In this document: piece after piece, positions 40,785-51,157 of the stretch
How positions within the stretch are numbered: the stretch's first letter is position 1
How the letters are laid out: each line of letters begins with the position of its first letter
Assembly: GCA_033064195.1 (NCBI GenBank)
Contig: JARBJD010000014.1
Coordinates: 310,001 to 374,000 of the forward strand
Length of the DNA stretch: 64,000 nucleotides
DNA from: Blattamonas nauphoetae
Taxonomy: Eukaryota > Preaxostyla > Oxymonadida
Reading direction: 5' to 3'
Notes under the pieces: model-generated
The model's input: the letters and a program-made list of their open reading frames with translations, nothing else
What the model was told of the DNA's origin: nothing
Databases searched by the model: none
Position numbers and translations under genes: made by a program

Positions 40785-41846
40785 CTGTTTGCTGAAGGCC
40801 AACTTGAAGACTCGATCACTCCGATGCAACTCTTCCATGGCCATCCTCGATGAGACTATGGCGAACAGAGATTGGTTCAAGATCTGCCTCTGTCTCCAAT
40901 TCCCTCGGATTCTGATCTCACAACATGATTGATCAGTCTGGCTGGCTGTCTCACCCACTCCGATGTGATCTCGCCTCCTGACATCTGTAAATCACGTTCT
41001 GTTCCACTTTTCTCCAGCGACTGACTGATCTTTGTGGAATGCCATAGTTTCTGCAGAATTGGATTGCGTTAGTGTGGTGAAAGTGAGATTGTGAAAATGG
41101 ACAGAGCCGATTGCTTCGAAAGGAGTCTACGGGACTTGGATTGAGGTGCAGCTGTCTGGTTCGGTTGGGGCACTCCGAAACACGGTGCTTGGATGCCACA
41201 ACATCGGGGTTGACTTCTTTGGGCGAACTGGACTTTGAACGCGTGCCTGTCCGCAGCATCGGATCTCCTCGACGCCTCAATCGCATCCGCGTTTGCCCTT
41301 CTCATCTCTGAACATCCGGCGGAGTTCAATCCCCAACTACTCCGAGAATGAGTGTTGCGGAAACGAACACTCTTATCTGTTCTGATCCATCGCCGAACTC
41401 AAATATTTCTTGTCGCACAAGACTCCAGACACGTTCCCGTCATCTCTCCCCTCACATCCACCCACTGTTCCTTCATCAGAATGATCCAAGCACGACAACT
41501 GTTGAGGGAAAGAAAGAAGAAGAAGACGGAATCCCTCGCCTTCCACTCTTCCTCCGACTCTCCCTCGTCGGCATCCCTCGTGTCGGGGTGGGCAGCATTC
41601 CTTTGCCAGATGGGCTGACTGTACTCATTTCAGCTGAGCCCTCCTCTCACCTTCCAACCCATCTTCCCGTCTCTTGATTGACAATTGATATTCTTTCATC
41701 TCATTTCAGTCGTGTTTCTTGACAGATGGTCCTGTTCATCAATTCATAATGTAGGATTGGGCGTTTTCTTTGCAGTTTATCATGATCGGGCCCTCAGAGT
41801 TGTGTTTTGTTCTCAGAACCTGATTTACGGGATTTGCAACTGATTA
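40785..41846. other. Spacer between the two paralogues
   Basis: No supported gene. Plus frames near 41111-41311 and 41348-41677 have coding-like base composition but no domain, and may be worn exons of a further gene. The last 70 bp form the upstream region of paralogue 2. Confidence 0.35.
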
Positions 41847-42898
41847 ATGTTCACATCCGAAGGTATATATCTTCTTCTCCTCATTGTCATGTAATTATTC
41901 CAGAATACTCTTCATTCTTGAAGTGGAAACCGGATCACACACTTTCCGCCGATTCTGTTGCTCAACCGTTCGTCTCTCTGGCTTCAATGGTTCGAAATGG
42001 CTATGGCTTTGATGAGGAGCTCGTCAGAAAAGTTTCAACGTTCCTCTCTTCGATCACCTCGCTTATCAAAACAAACGACTCTTACGATGGTTTTTTGAAG
42101 GCTGTTGGACAAGACTCACCAAACCCCGCTGCAGTGTTTGTGGATTCAATGGCTGTGCTCTTATCTTCGCCCCGCCCATCGATTTTCAAGTCCACTCTCT
42201 CATTCATTTACACTTGTCTCAGCGAGTGTTCTTATTCAAACCAACTGGCCCTTGTCTCCTCCAAACTCTTTCCCAGAATCCTTTCAACTCCTCACTTGCG
42301 TGATCTTTCTATCATTGAATATAAAGACATCGTGGAAGACATTCTCACGATTTTCAGATCAGGTATCTGGCTGGCCAACACCAACACTGTTCAATATATC
42401 TGCACCAAACTAGGCACTGCCCCTCACTCAATCCAAGATGTGTTGCTTCATGATGAGTTGATCCCAATAGAACCATCCCTCGTCCAGCTCAGTCGCAATC
42501 CTCGTCTTTTGTCGTGGAACGATGAATTCAAACAAATGTTGGAATTACTAACCTATATCTTTGATGTGAGTCCCTTCCACAAACCAACTCTGGATTTCAT
42601 TTGTTCTTCTCGCGTCCCAATCATCTTCCAATCACTTCTCTCAAATGTGGAGGAGGAACACGTCCATATCGACATTCTCGGGTATCTATACAACCGCATC
42701 AGCGAATGGAAATGCACTGGAACGGAAACTTGGGACAGAGGGAGACTATTGTTACAGGCGCTGGAACAAGAAGGGCTCCGAGATCATCCCGAACAAACAC
42801 TGCTACACCACAAAAGCTCGTGGAAAGGAATAGCTGTGAGGAACTATTCATTCAGAATCATGAACACTTTGGGAATGAACTCTCCCCTGCCATATTAG
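41847..42898 (+). CDS. Helical-repeat (ARM-like) family protein, paralogue 2, spliced
   Basis: Exon 1 is 41847-41862, the intron 41863-41903 (41 nt, GTATAT...TTCCAG) and exon 2 41904-42898, giving 336 residues beginning MFTSEEYSSFLKWK. It is collinear with paralogue 1 throughout: FVSLASMVRNGYGFDEE, DSPNPAAVFVDS, LVSSKLFPRILSTPHLRDLS, FHKPTLDFICSSRVP, and LEQEGLRDHPEQTLLHHKSS near the end. The tandem arrangement, same strand and similar length show a local duplication. The function is unknown; helical hairpins suggest a protein-binding scaffold. Confidence 0.8.
41863..41903 (+). other. 41-nt spliceosomal intron, paralogue 2
   Basis: GTATATATCT...TTATTCCAG, phase 1, after five full codons. It sits at the same place as the 38-nt intron of paralogue 1 and the 41-nt intron of the broken third copy. 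Confidence 0.75.
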
Positions 42899-43199
42899 AT
42901 GACTTGTGACACGAAAAGAACTCTGTCGCCCACATCCCACATTTCACTCGATGTTCAGATGAAATCACATGCTGACCCTTCAATGCTTCCAACTCGCTCT
43001 GTGTTGACACTTTGATGTGCTCCTTTCTCTCTTCTCATTCTCGTCTGTGACTCTTTCTTTTCGGTTCGTTCTCTCCTCTTCCGTTTTCAGGGATTCTGAT
43101 CGTTCTGCTTCAACATCTCGCTAACCCACGGATTGTGACAACACTTGTTGTGCCGTGATTGTTGTAAAATCGACTTTTCTGGCAGGCGATGGGCTGACA

Positions 43200-43790
43200 G
43201 ACGATCTGATTTCGTCGCTTCCGAAAACACTGTTCGCTTCACACTGACGTGCCTCCTGCTTGCTCACAATTAGCTCACCGATCTCCCGGATGGATTATTC
43301 ACGCTTCCAAACTTGCAGACGTTGGATGTTTCGTTCAACTCGAATGCGATCATTCCGCCCTCGATCTCGCAGCTAACATCGCTTGTGAAAGTGAATTTTG
43401 GATTCAACAAGATCAAGGAAGTTCCAAATGAGCTGTTCCGTATTCCCACTCTGACACACCTGATGCTGTTACAACACAAATTGACGTCGCTCCCATCTGA
43501 TCCGGCGATGTCCCCAAAAGTTGATTTGTCTCTTGGATTCGTGGATCCACTGAGCAATTCGATGATATATGAGAAAATCGGGACAGGGACGCATCCTGGA
43601 GCGGTTCTCTGTCCTTTGGAGCGTCTGTTGCTTGCGTCGAACTTGCTGACCTGTGTGCCCCCGCTTGTGTCGCAGTTTCGAAAGTTGCACACACTATCGC
43701 TTGCTGGGAACGGGATTTCTGAGCTTCAGCGTCATTTTTCCCGCTCGCTGCCGAACTTGAGATGCATCGGATCACACCCTTTGAAAGGGA
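43200..43790 (+). pseudogene. Leucine-rich repeat protein pseudogene
   Basis: Clear LRR units: LPDGLFTLPNLQTLDVSFN, PSISQLTSLVKVNFGFNKI, VPNELFRIPTLTHLMLLQHK, PLERLLLASNLLTCVP and FRKLHTLSLAGNGISEL. Upstream, LPKTLFA around 43220 belongs to the same series but is separated by a frame change and an in-frame TAG just before LTDLPDG. The downstream end loses the pattern after 43760. I read it as a host cytosolic LRR protein gene in decay. It lies just before the second DIRS-type element. Confidence 0.65.
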
Positions 43791-43945
43791 GATCAACATC
43801 ACTCTGCTTATCTATCCACTGATTAATTCTTCGATTTATTTCGTTTTCTATGGCCATCTCATCTTCTCGATCAATCGTTTCATCTATTTAAAGACAAAAC
43901 TCCTGATTAAATCAGGGTCAGTGCAGGAAGTGGTGGAGGGTGGTC

Positions 43946-44050
43946 GAGGAGCTCTCTTGCCAGCCGCTCCTCACAAACCTTAGCTCCCACTTCGTTGAGA
44001 TAAGGTCCGTGAAGTGTGGGTTCCAGGTCCCTGATCACAAATGGATTCTA
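43946..44050 (+). repeat. DIRS element 2 left inverted terminal repeat
   Basis: The inner part (GCTCCCACTTCGTTGAGATA, AAGGTCCGTGAAGTGTGGGT, TCCAGGTCCC) pairs with 55030-55128; the outer part pairs with the internal complementary region. It is interrupted at its inner edge by a MITE at 44051. Confidence 0.8.
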
Positions 44051-44383
44051 CAGGGTGTTCAGAAAGTAATGTGATCAAGTTGGGCCGATCGCGTATCAAT
44101 GTCTCGTCTAACATCTATTCTACGTCTCTTTCTTCATATTTTTGTCATTGAAAAACATTAAAGGTGCTGCCTGAACGAGATCTTCGTGGATACTTCACGA
44201 TCTGCGCACGTCCAAATTTGTGATCTGCCTCTATATCTCCCCTTTAGCAATGAGACTGAGGAGATTTAAAAAGTTTTGGAAATTAATATCAAAGATATAT
44301 GGAAAAAGATGGTCGATGCTTCGAATCATTTAAGATGGGAGGTGATCGGCCCAACTTGATCACATTACTTTCTGAACACCCTG
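44051..44383. mobile_element. Mariner-type MITE, 333 bp, TA duplication
   Basis: Terminal inverted repeats CAGGGTGTTCAGAAAGTAAT / ATTACTTTCTGAACACCCTG extend about 40 bp, flanked by TA on both sides. There are no frames of note. It lies in the leader of DIRS element 2. The CAGGGTG ends are shared with the MITE at 50821. Confidence 0.85.
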
Positions 44384-44453
44384 TACAACCTCCGATCTTT
44401 TAGTCCCTCCAGAACCTCCCACATATCCTCCAATACCGCGTGAGGTTATTACG

Positions 44454-45557
44454 ATGATTTCCGAAGGCCTTCGTCTCGAACATGAAGACGCTGTGAATCG
44501 TTTTTCACTCGACAGCTCCTCACCTCCTATTCGAGTTGCATCATCAGCAACACAGTCCATGCAATCAATTGGATCACAAGCTTCGACTCAAACTGAACTG
44601 CCTATCACCAAAGTTAAAAGGCAACATTCAACAGTCACATCTTCTTCAGATGAAGATTCTTCAAGTTCATTGGACTCGACTAATGACGAAAGAAGGTCAA
44701 CAAAATACCGACGAAAGAATAGGAAGAGGAGTTGCAAGAAGGGTAGGAATAAGCATAACTCCCACCGATCCCATAGCAACCATCGTCGTTCCCGACGAGC
44801 ACAGGATAACCGGGAAATGAAGAAAAAGCATCTGAAATCACGTCAAAGAAGCAGAAAAACTAGAAGTAGCGATAGCGACTCCTCATTTTCATCATCCAGC
44901 GGCAGTATCGGCACCTCGTCTTCGGGAGAGGATCAAGATGATCTCCCGAGATTTTTCAAGAGGATTCTCAAGAAAAAGCTCCCAAAGTTCAAAGGAGATT
45001 GGACAAAGACAGTCCTCACACCGCTTCAGCGAGAGGAACTCTTGACAGAGACGAGAAGATTCCAAACCGTTTTGGGGATTCAAATGCAGTTCGCAGACAC
45101 GCCCGAGTCTCATGACAAGCTCCAGCACATCCAAGACCAACTTCTTCGGATGTCAGCACAATCAAGTTTGGTAACTGTTGCGTTACTTGGGCAGGTTTAT
45201 CATGAGATCCACCAGTTGGACCCGTCCTTCGCTTTCCTCCCAAGAATCATTGACGCAATGGTGAGTGCAGCCGACGCAGCGACTAGAGCGCATCACACGC
45301 GCTTCCTATCAACTAAAAATTGGTTGGAGATGGCGGACAAGATGGGCATTTCTCAACCGGCCTCAGTGGACTCAAGCCTCCTCACAAGCTCGCAACAATC
45401 AACGTCGTCAACACGTTCAGACTTAGAAGTAGCACTAGAAAGAATAGTTCCGACCATTGTCGCTCAATTGAAGTCTCAGATGCATTTCTCCCCCAAGGGG
45501 GGGCGGAACCGGCCCCCCTCCAAATATCCCGGTTCAGACTTCAATCGCCGAAGGTAG
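44454..45557 (+). CDS. Gag-like protein (DIRS element 2)
   Basis: A 367-residue frame. The N-terminal half is Ser-rich and very basic (RRKNRKRSCKKGRNKHNSHR), followed by a helical domain (DDLPRFFKRILKKKLPKFKG; DKLQHIQDQLLRMSAQSSL). Position and charge fit a DIRS ORF1 nucleic-acid-binding protein. Similarity to the gag-like protein of element 1 is not obvious. Confidence 0.6.
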   Translation: MISEGLRLEHEDAVNRFSLDSSSPPIRVASSATQSMQSIGSQASTQTELPITKVKRQHSTVTSSSDEDSSSSLDSTNDERRSTKYRRKNRKRSCKKGRNKHNSHRSHSNHRRSRRAQDNREMKKKHLKSRQRSRKTRSSDSDSSFSSSSGSIGTSSSGEDQDDLPRFFKRILKKKLPKFKGDWTKTVLTPLQREELLTETRRFQTVLGIQMQFADTPESHDKLQHIQDQLLRMSAQSSLVTVALLGQVYHEIHQLDPSFAFLPRIIDAMVSAADAATRAHHTRFLSTKNWLEMADKMGISQPASVDSSLLTSSQQSTSSTRSDLEVALERIVPTIVAQLKSQMHFSPKGGRNRPPSKYPGSDFNRRR

Positions 45558-45559
45558 AA

Positions 45560-46608
45560 CAACCAACGATTATTACAGGACGTCTTTTGATGAGGCTGCA
45601 CGCGTGGGAGAAGATCGGAGGAAAATCAATCATCACCACAGGAGCAGTGTGGGCGTGGAGGAGCCCCGAGTCCCCGTCAATATTGCAAACACTCGCGCCA
45701 GCGCTCCCCTTTACAGGCACACCAGCGATGATCCAAGAGTACCAGACACTCCTGGAGGAAGAGATCAGAATTGGCGCGGTCAGCCGAATTCAACCAAATC
45801 AAGCAAAGTTGATCCTCCCAACTTTCCTAGTGCAGAAGAAAGGTGGAAAGTTCCGAAAAGTATTGAATGCAACCCGACTCAACCAACAGATCATCTCAGA
45901 ACACTTCAAAATGGAAAGCTTACAAACATCACTCGACTTGATCTCGGAGGGAGTCTGGCTCACAACAATGGATATTCATTCGGCATACCTCCATGTACAA
46001 CTATCCCCACCTCTTCGACCCTTTCTCTGTTTCAGGTTCAGGGGAGAGATATTCCAGTTCAATGCTCTCCCCTTCGGATTGTCGACAGCACCTCGGACCT
46101 TTTCGGAAATTATGAAAGTAGCGGTGAAATCTCTCCGAGAGCAGTTCCAGATCGCGATTGTATACTACCTGGACGATTTACTCCTAATTACAAAGACGCA
46201 GCAGGAGTCTCATTTCAAAACCAGAGAAGCGAAGCGGAGGATGGAGGAGTTGGGGTTTATCATCGCAGAGAACAAGAGTTGCCTAGTCCCATCGCAGGAG
46301 GTGGAGTTTTTAGGGTGGACCATCAACTCAGCCAATCGAACCGTGAGGATCACGGAAACGAGGAAGATGAAAGTCCTATCACTCCTCAAATTGATGACGA
46401 GTCGATGCATCGAGAGGAAGACGATTCCGACAAAACAACTGTCCAGTCTGATTGGAACCCTCAGTTTTTTACGGACGTCCGTCCCAGAAGCAAGCTTGTA
46501 CCTCCGAGAAATGCAGACGACGTTGCATCGAGCAGTTCGCAAGGCTGGCTGGAATGGTTCCTCACTCTTAACCCCGGTTCTGTTAGGAGAGATCCACTTT
46601 TGGAAACA
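45560..46608 (+). CDS. Reverse transcriptase part (DIRS element 2)
   Basis: RT palm and fingers: LPTFLVQKKGGKFRKVLNAT, TTMDIHSAYLHVQL, ALPFGLSTAPRTFSEIM and VYYLDDLLLITKTQ, then EVEFLGWTINSANRTV. This is the same domain layout as element 1 but a different lineage by sequence. The part ends where element D has inserted at 46609; the RNase H part lies beyond that insertion. Treated as part of a fossil element. Confidence 0.8.
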
Positions 46609-47059
46609 GGGTGTCTCAATTTTCAGGGGAAAAACTCGATCTCAGGGGAGTATCTCAATCACAGGGGAGAATCTCAATCACAGGGGAAAATCTCAAACAC
46701 AGGGGAAAATCTCAATCACAGGGGAAAATCTCGGGCCACAGGGGAAGAATCTCAAGGACAAGGGGATTGAAGAAGAACACAATTTTGATCCTGTTTGGTT
46801 TAGTGGGTAGTACATTGGACTTTGAGACGGCGGACCCGGGTTCGATTCCTGTCATCGACTTTTTTTTCCTATTTTATTACATTTTTTTAAGATATCACAA
46901 CTTCTTTCTCTTTTCAACTTTCCACATTTGGAGAGTTTGTCAATGACTGATGAACTGTGATCGTGTGATCCTTCATGATCTTTCATTGATTCTCTGATTT
47001 AAGCATAATTTCCACACAAATTATCAATCCACAACACATGTTTGAAATGAATGATATGT
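46609..47059 (+). repeat. Element D left TIR
   Basis: 451 bp through AATGATATGT. The outer 260 bp or so is nearly the same as in element B; the inner 190 bp is unrelated to B. Confidence 0.85.
46788..46859 (+). ncRNA. tRNA(Gln)-like block in element D left arm
   Basis: TGGTTTAGTGGGTAGTA (A box), TTGGACTTTGA (anticodon-like) and GGGTTCGATTCC (B box), then eight Ts. It differs from the element B block mainly in the D loop, where B reads GCGGTAAG. Confidence 0.6.
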
Positions 47060-47376
47060 CTTCTTCATCATTTTGAATTTCGCTGTCATCAGCCCCGAAA
47101 AATAAAAAGATCCTTCGATGGCTCGATTGTCGTTTGGAACTGCAGATCGCTTCGGGTCCACTGCAACCGTGTCTTGTTTGCTTCCTAACCCTTCTCCAGC
47201 GCGGAGGACTCCCTCACCTTTCTCGTGTCGCTCTCAGTGAAGAGCATCTCATACGATCCGATCTCGTCACCGATGTCATCCAAGTAGTGCGGTTGGCGCG
47301 AAGGGACGATTGTTGAGTGGAACTTCTCGATCGAGGCGAGTTGTGCAGCTGACTCGCTCACTCCCACCCAATCTGC

Positions 47377-47866
47377 CTATGTGTCGATCGTGATGAGCCA
47401 GTTTTTGGAGAGAAGGCGTTCGAGCTCAGTTTTTTGGGAGAGGAGGGAAGAGACCTCGGAGGAGTGGGTGTAGATGCTGAAGGGAATAAAGGAAAACAGA
47501 AAGGAGAATGATGGATGAGAGAAGGGCATGAAAGAACGAAGAGCAAAGACGATGAATGAGATGAGACGCACACCGCTGGTTGGATTCGTCGAGTGACTGG
47601 TTTGTTGCGGTCAGGTTGGCTTTGAGTGTGTCTCGCTCTGTCGTGAGCTGATCAAGGGTCGTGTGGAATGTCTCGATGGAATGGCTTTTCTTCTTGTTCA
47701 TCCCAATCCACTCATCCACCTCCCTTTTCGTCTCATCCAATCTCTCCTCCAAACGTGTGTTGATCTCCCGCTGCATCTCCATCTTCTTTCGCGTCTGCAC
47801 CAAACTCTTTTCCAGCGTGCTTTTATCAGCGGGTAGCGAAGCTGAGAGAACTTGGAAGTCTGACAT
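47377..47866 (-). CDS. Coiled-coil protein exons inside element D
   Basis: Minus-strand coding sequence with a strong heptad pattern: KSTLEKSLVQTRKKMEMQRE, RLEERLDETKREVDEWIGM and LTTERDTLKANLTATNQ. A 97-nt intron at 47477-47573 (GTGTGCG...CCTTCAG) joins ...SLDESNQR to IYTHSSEVSSLLSQK, which keeps the coiled coil going to a stop at 47377. The splice and charged helix look like a host cytoskeletal-type gene, not transposon DNA. Upstream exons probably include 47870-48600. Whether the gene is complete or a captured fragment is unknown. Confidence 0.5.
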
Positions 47867-48028
47867 TGTTTCTGTCAGTCGATCGATCTCCCTTATGAGA
47901 CGAGTCGGTTCGGATTGTTCCTCTGCCGAGGTTGAACACGATCACACGCTGTTTCTTCTGTTTCAATTCGCGTCTGGTCTTCCTCCGAAGTTGGTTCGTC
48001 CTCGTTCTCTCTTCTCCACACTCTCACT

Positions 48029-49032
48029 TCAACTCTCGCTGTCATTGTCTGTCTGCGTGTCTGCTTCATATTCAGTCTCGTTCCGGTTCGTGTCGCGTGA
48101 GGGTTGCGATGAGACGGCGTTGTTCAGATTGACAGAATTCACTTTTCTGCGTCGTGTGTGGAGTTGTGATTCATTCTCTCTCGTGTCCTCTGTTGAGTCC
48201 TCGTTCTTCTCAGCTCGTTCGCCAGGCTCCTCGCTGTCTGATCCTTCTTCCCGCGTGTTGGCGACTCTGACTGAATTAGTGTCAGTGCGACATTCATCGG
48301 ACATGCCGGAATCGACGAATAGAAACGCCAGTTGTGGACAGCACACAATGTGTGGTTTGAGGGTGACATGATGGGAGTTGGAGGACATGCGAAGCGAGTT
48401 GCGGGATTTCTCGGGTGTTGTGCGAGGAGAAGCGGGCTGTCGAGATGGACGGGAGGAAAGTCGGGAAGTGGAAGATTGGGGTTTGTAGAAAGATGATTGG
48501 GTGAAGTGGGGTTGTCTTCTTGTGTGTACCGTTGCTGTGAGATTGGCTTTGACTGATGTGTGGTTTCTGACTGTTCTTGGTTGGTGTATGTGGGAGGCAT
48601 TGTTAAAAAACAAGATTAATCTCGTTCTGTTTGCTGGTTGGTGCGAGACGTGGCATATTCTTCATTGAACAGCTGATTCTCTGATTGTTGTGGTGGACGA
48701 TGAAATGACTGGGAATTCTGCGTGGCAAAGGCAGCAGATGATTGCTGTGGAAACTGTGGGTTGATGTGCTGTTGTTGTTGGTGTACAAAACCCTCTCTGT
48801 TTGAGAGGGAATCGGCCCTCTGTTTGGCATACCGCTGTGCCTGTAAACGGACAGTGCTGTGCTTGTTCTGAGAAAGGAAGGGAGAGAAGTCCTTTTGTTG
48901 ATCTGGGAAGGCGACAACAACTCGTTCAGAATCGACGAGCGGGTTCTGGACATCGTTGACCTTGCCTTGATGTTGTTCCTGCTTGTTTCTATTCTCAAGG
49001 GCTTTAACATGAGGATTGAGGGGATACGACAT
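48029..49032 (-). CDS. Low-complexity upstream exons of the coiled-coil gene in element D
   Basis: Two minus frames, one ending near 48616 (ENRNKQEQHQGKVNDVQNPL, then a Gln/Ser-rich stretch) and one covering about 48029-48600 (Ser/Pro-rich, then Glu/Arg-rich: REEGSDSEEPGERAEKNED). No domain is recognised. Their order and strand make them plausible upstream exons of the coiled-coil gene. Exon borders were not resolved. Confidence 0.35.
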
Positions 49033-49598
49033 AACATCGTCTGAGAATGCTCTATTGCACTTGAATTATCAGTTGAAATTAGATTTCTGCATGAACCCAG
49101 GAGTACAAGTATTTTTTCTTGAATTGGACACATGTTTGCACCCATCTGGCAAGATCATCATCGATCGTGTCCTGAACACTCCTTTCCTTTGTCTATCTGA
49201 AATTATGAGAGATAATTGAGAACAAACAGGTTTTATATGTCTGTTTGACACTGGTGAAGAGACATTGGGACATCATTATCTTAATCTCCAAGAGAAACCG
49301 TCATGGAAAAAGAGAATCCGCTTTCAGGTGCAACGAGTTTCAAAGAAAGTGAAAAGGGCACACCCGATCTTTACACATGTGACTTGATGTATATCGATCT
49401 GAGTGGAACGCAGTTTATCAAAGGTGGAGGAGTGAGGTCACAATGAAGTTGGGAGAGTCAGTGCTTGAAAAGAGGATGGGAAGAAACGAAGTTTTGAGAG
49501 AATATATCCGTGGAGATTGAGGACTTTAATCAGTTCCTGGAACAAGAATGAACAGAATTTGATAGAAAGACCAGTGAAACGGATGGATTCTTTCAAAA

Positions 49599-49817
49599 TT
49601 ATTGGGACATCTTGGCTGGAGGCTGTTCGAGTTTGTTTCGATTCTCAAGAACTTTAACATGAGGATGGAGGAGATACGACATAACATCGCCCGAATAGAG
49701 AGGTGGGAGTCGAGTATCTTCCACAAGCTCCTGTTGTGAGTGCATCAGAGATCTGATGGTCATGGGAAACTCCTGACTGGGCGCATCTGGTTGGTCATCT
49801 TCAGATTGGCCGCCCAC
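49599..49817 (-). other. Second copy of the MSYxLxPHVKxLENRNK segment
   Basis: The frame here ends GDVMSYLLHPHVKVLENRNK; 48616-49032 begins MSYPLNPHVKALENRNK. The DNA around 49010-49035 and 49650-49690 is about 85 percent alike, a direct duplication of roughly 70-100 bp flanking 600 bp of non-coding sequence. Confidence 0.5.
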
Positions 49818-49994
49818 TGCAAACTACTTCCCAATCTGCCACAGATTCGCCTGCCTATCGCGCAGCCTGGCGTTCAGCGAGTCGATGATGTCTTGCACGT
49901 TCTAACGAAGATATAGACAGGAGAAAGAGGAACCTGACCAAACCCTGATCACATTCTCAAATTGATAAGTCTATGACAACCGCAGAAGGAGAGC

Positions 49995-50240
49995 ATGCTT
50001 CCGTTCTTCCAGCTCAACTCGCGTGTCCACAAGCGACGAGATTGCCATTTGTGTCTACTCACCCTTCTTTCCAAACTCCTCCACATCCTTCCTGGCCAAC
50101 TTCTTCTCTTCTTCAATTCACCTAAACTTCAGGTTGAGCTTGCGTTCCATCTCTTGACTTCGTACAACAAAAACACGAACAGTGTCGTGATCCGCCTCCA
50201 GTTGTCTTGTTTCTATGATCGACGATAGATCCTGAACACA
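49995..50240 (-). other. Coiled-coil coding fragment inside element D
   Basis: Minus translation gives IIETRQLEADHDTVRVFVVR and QEMERKLNLKFR, then IEEEKKLARKDVEEFGKKG next to a GTGAGTAG donor-like site. It is probably the 5' region of the same captured coiled-coil gene. The frame is interrupted once. Confidence 0.35.
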
Positions 50241-50573
50241 AATGAAAAAGAATAAGAGTAGACAGCTTCTTCAACTACCTAATCCACTTCATGCTCTTCA
50301 TCGTGAACGATCTTTGCTCTCGCCCTCAGTATCAATTGGACAGAAATTGAGTTGAATGCAAAAACGAAGAACACATATCATTCATTTCAAACATGTGTTG
50401 TGGATTGATAATTTGTGTGGAAATTATGCTTAAATCAGAGAATCAATGAAAGATCATGAAGGATCACACGATCACAGTTCATCAGTCATTGACAAACTCT
50501 CCAAATGTGGAAAGTTGAAAAGAGAAAGAAGTTGTGATATCTTAAAAAAATGTAATAAAATAGGAAAAAAAAG

Positions 50574-50641
50574 TCGATGACAGGAATCGAACCCGGGTCC
50601 GCCGTCTCAAAGTCCAATGTACTACCCACTAAACCAAACAG
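50574..50641 (-). ncRNA. tRNA(Gln)-like block in element D right arm
   Basis: Identical to the left-arm block of the same element, in inverted orientation, so its internal promoter points into the element. Confidence 0.6.
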
Positions 50642-50820
50642 GATCAAAATTGTGTTCTTCTTCAATCCCCTTGTCCTTGAGATTCTTCCCCTGTGGCCCG
50701 AGATTTTCCCCTGTGATTGAGATTTTCCCCTGTGTTTGAGATTTTCCCCTGTGATTGAGATTCTCCCCTGTGATTGAGATACTCCCCTGAGATCGAGTTT
50801 TTCCCCTGAAAATTGAGGTA

Positions 50821-51143
50821 CAGGGTGAGCCAAAAGTAACCTTCTCTAGGGGCCGATCAAAGCCTTTTTCGACAAAAGTTAAAAAAGAGAGTTTCAAGAC
50901 GTGAAATATGAAGAGAGTGATCATTAAAGCTTAACTGAATTCTCGTTCGTTTTTTGTCAGAAATCGGGACATGCGAACGATCTGACTTCATTCGTACACT
51001 GCACTGAAGTTGATTAGAAAGAAATCAGTGAATGAGGTGGTGAGCAAACAGTATAGCGACAACGATCTCTATTTGATGTTTGTTTTCGAAAAGATGACAT
51101 AAAAACACAATTGTGGGATGAAGGTTACTTTTGGCTCACCCTG
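50821..51143. mobile_element. Mariner-type MITE, 323 bp, nested in element D
   Basis: Perfect ends CAGGGTGAGCCAAAAGTAAC and GTTACTTTTGGCTCACCCTG, flanked by TA. It sits inside the right TIR of element D, so it is the youngest layer at this locus. No coding capacity. Confidence 0.9.
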
Positions 51144-51157
51144 TACCCTTGGAAACA

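Larger units (their letters stand above)
46609..51148. mobile_element. Element D: long-TIR DNA element with tRNA-like ends (4.5 kb)
   Basis: Starts GGGTGTCTCAATTTTC and ends GAAAATTGAGGTA(MITE)CCC, flanked by a perfect 9-bp duplication TTGGAAACA (46600-46608 and 51149-51157). TIRs are 451 bp once the nested MITE is discounted. Each arm has about eight CAGGGGAAAATCTCAATCA-type units (element B has seven), then the tRNA-Gln-like block and T run. The interior carries minus-strand coiled-coil coding sequence with an intron, likely captured host DNA, and no transposase. It split the RT/RNase H gene of DIRS element 2. Confidence 0.85.
50373..51148 (-). repeat. Element D right TIR, interrupted by a MITE
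   Basis: Begins ACATATCATTC and mirrors 46609-47059. The 323-bp MITE at 50821-51143 with its TA duplication sits five bases from the outer end, between GAGG and CCC. Confidence 0.85.

Noticed and set aside
45604-46770. A 388-residue plus frame overlapping the RT of DIRS element 2
   Set aside because: It is the wrong frame of the RT gene and runs into the array of element D; it has no motifs.
50821-51143. The 323-bp MITE as part of the element D terminal repeat
   Set aside because: It has its own perfect ends and TA duplication, and no counterpart in the left TIR of D or in B.
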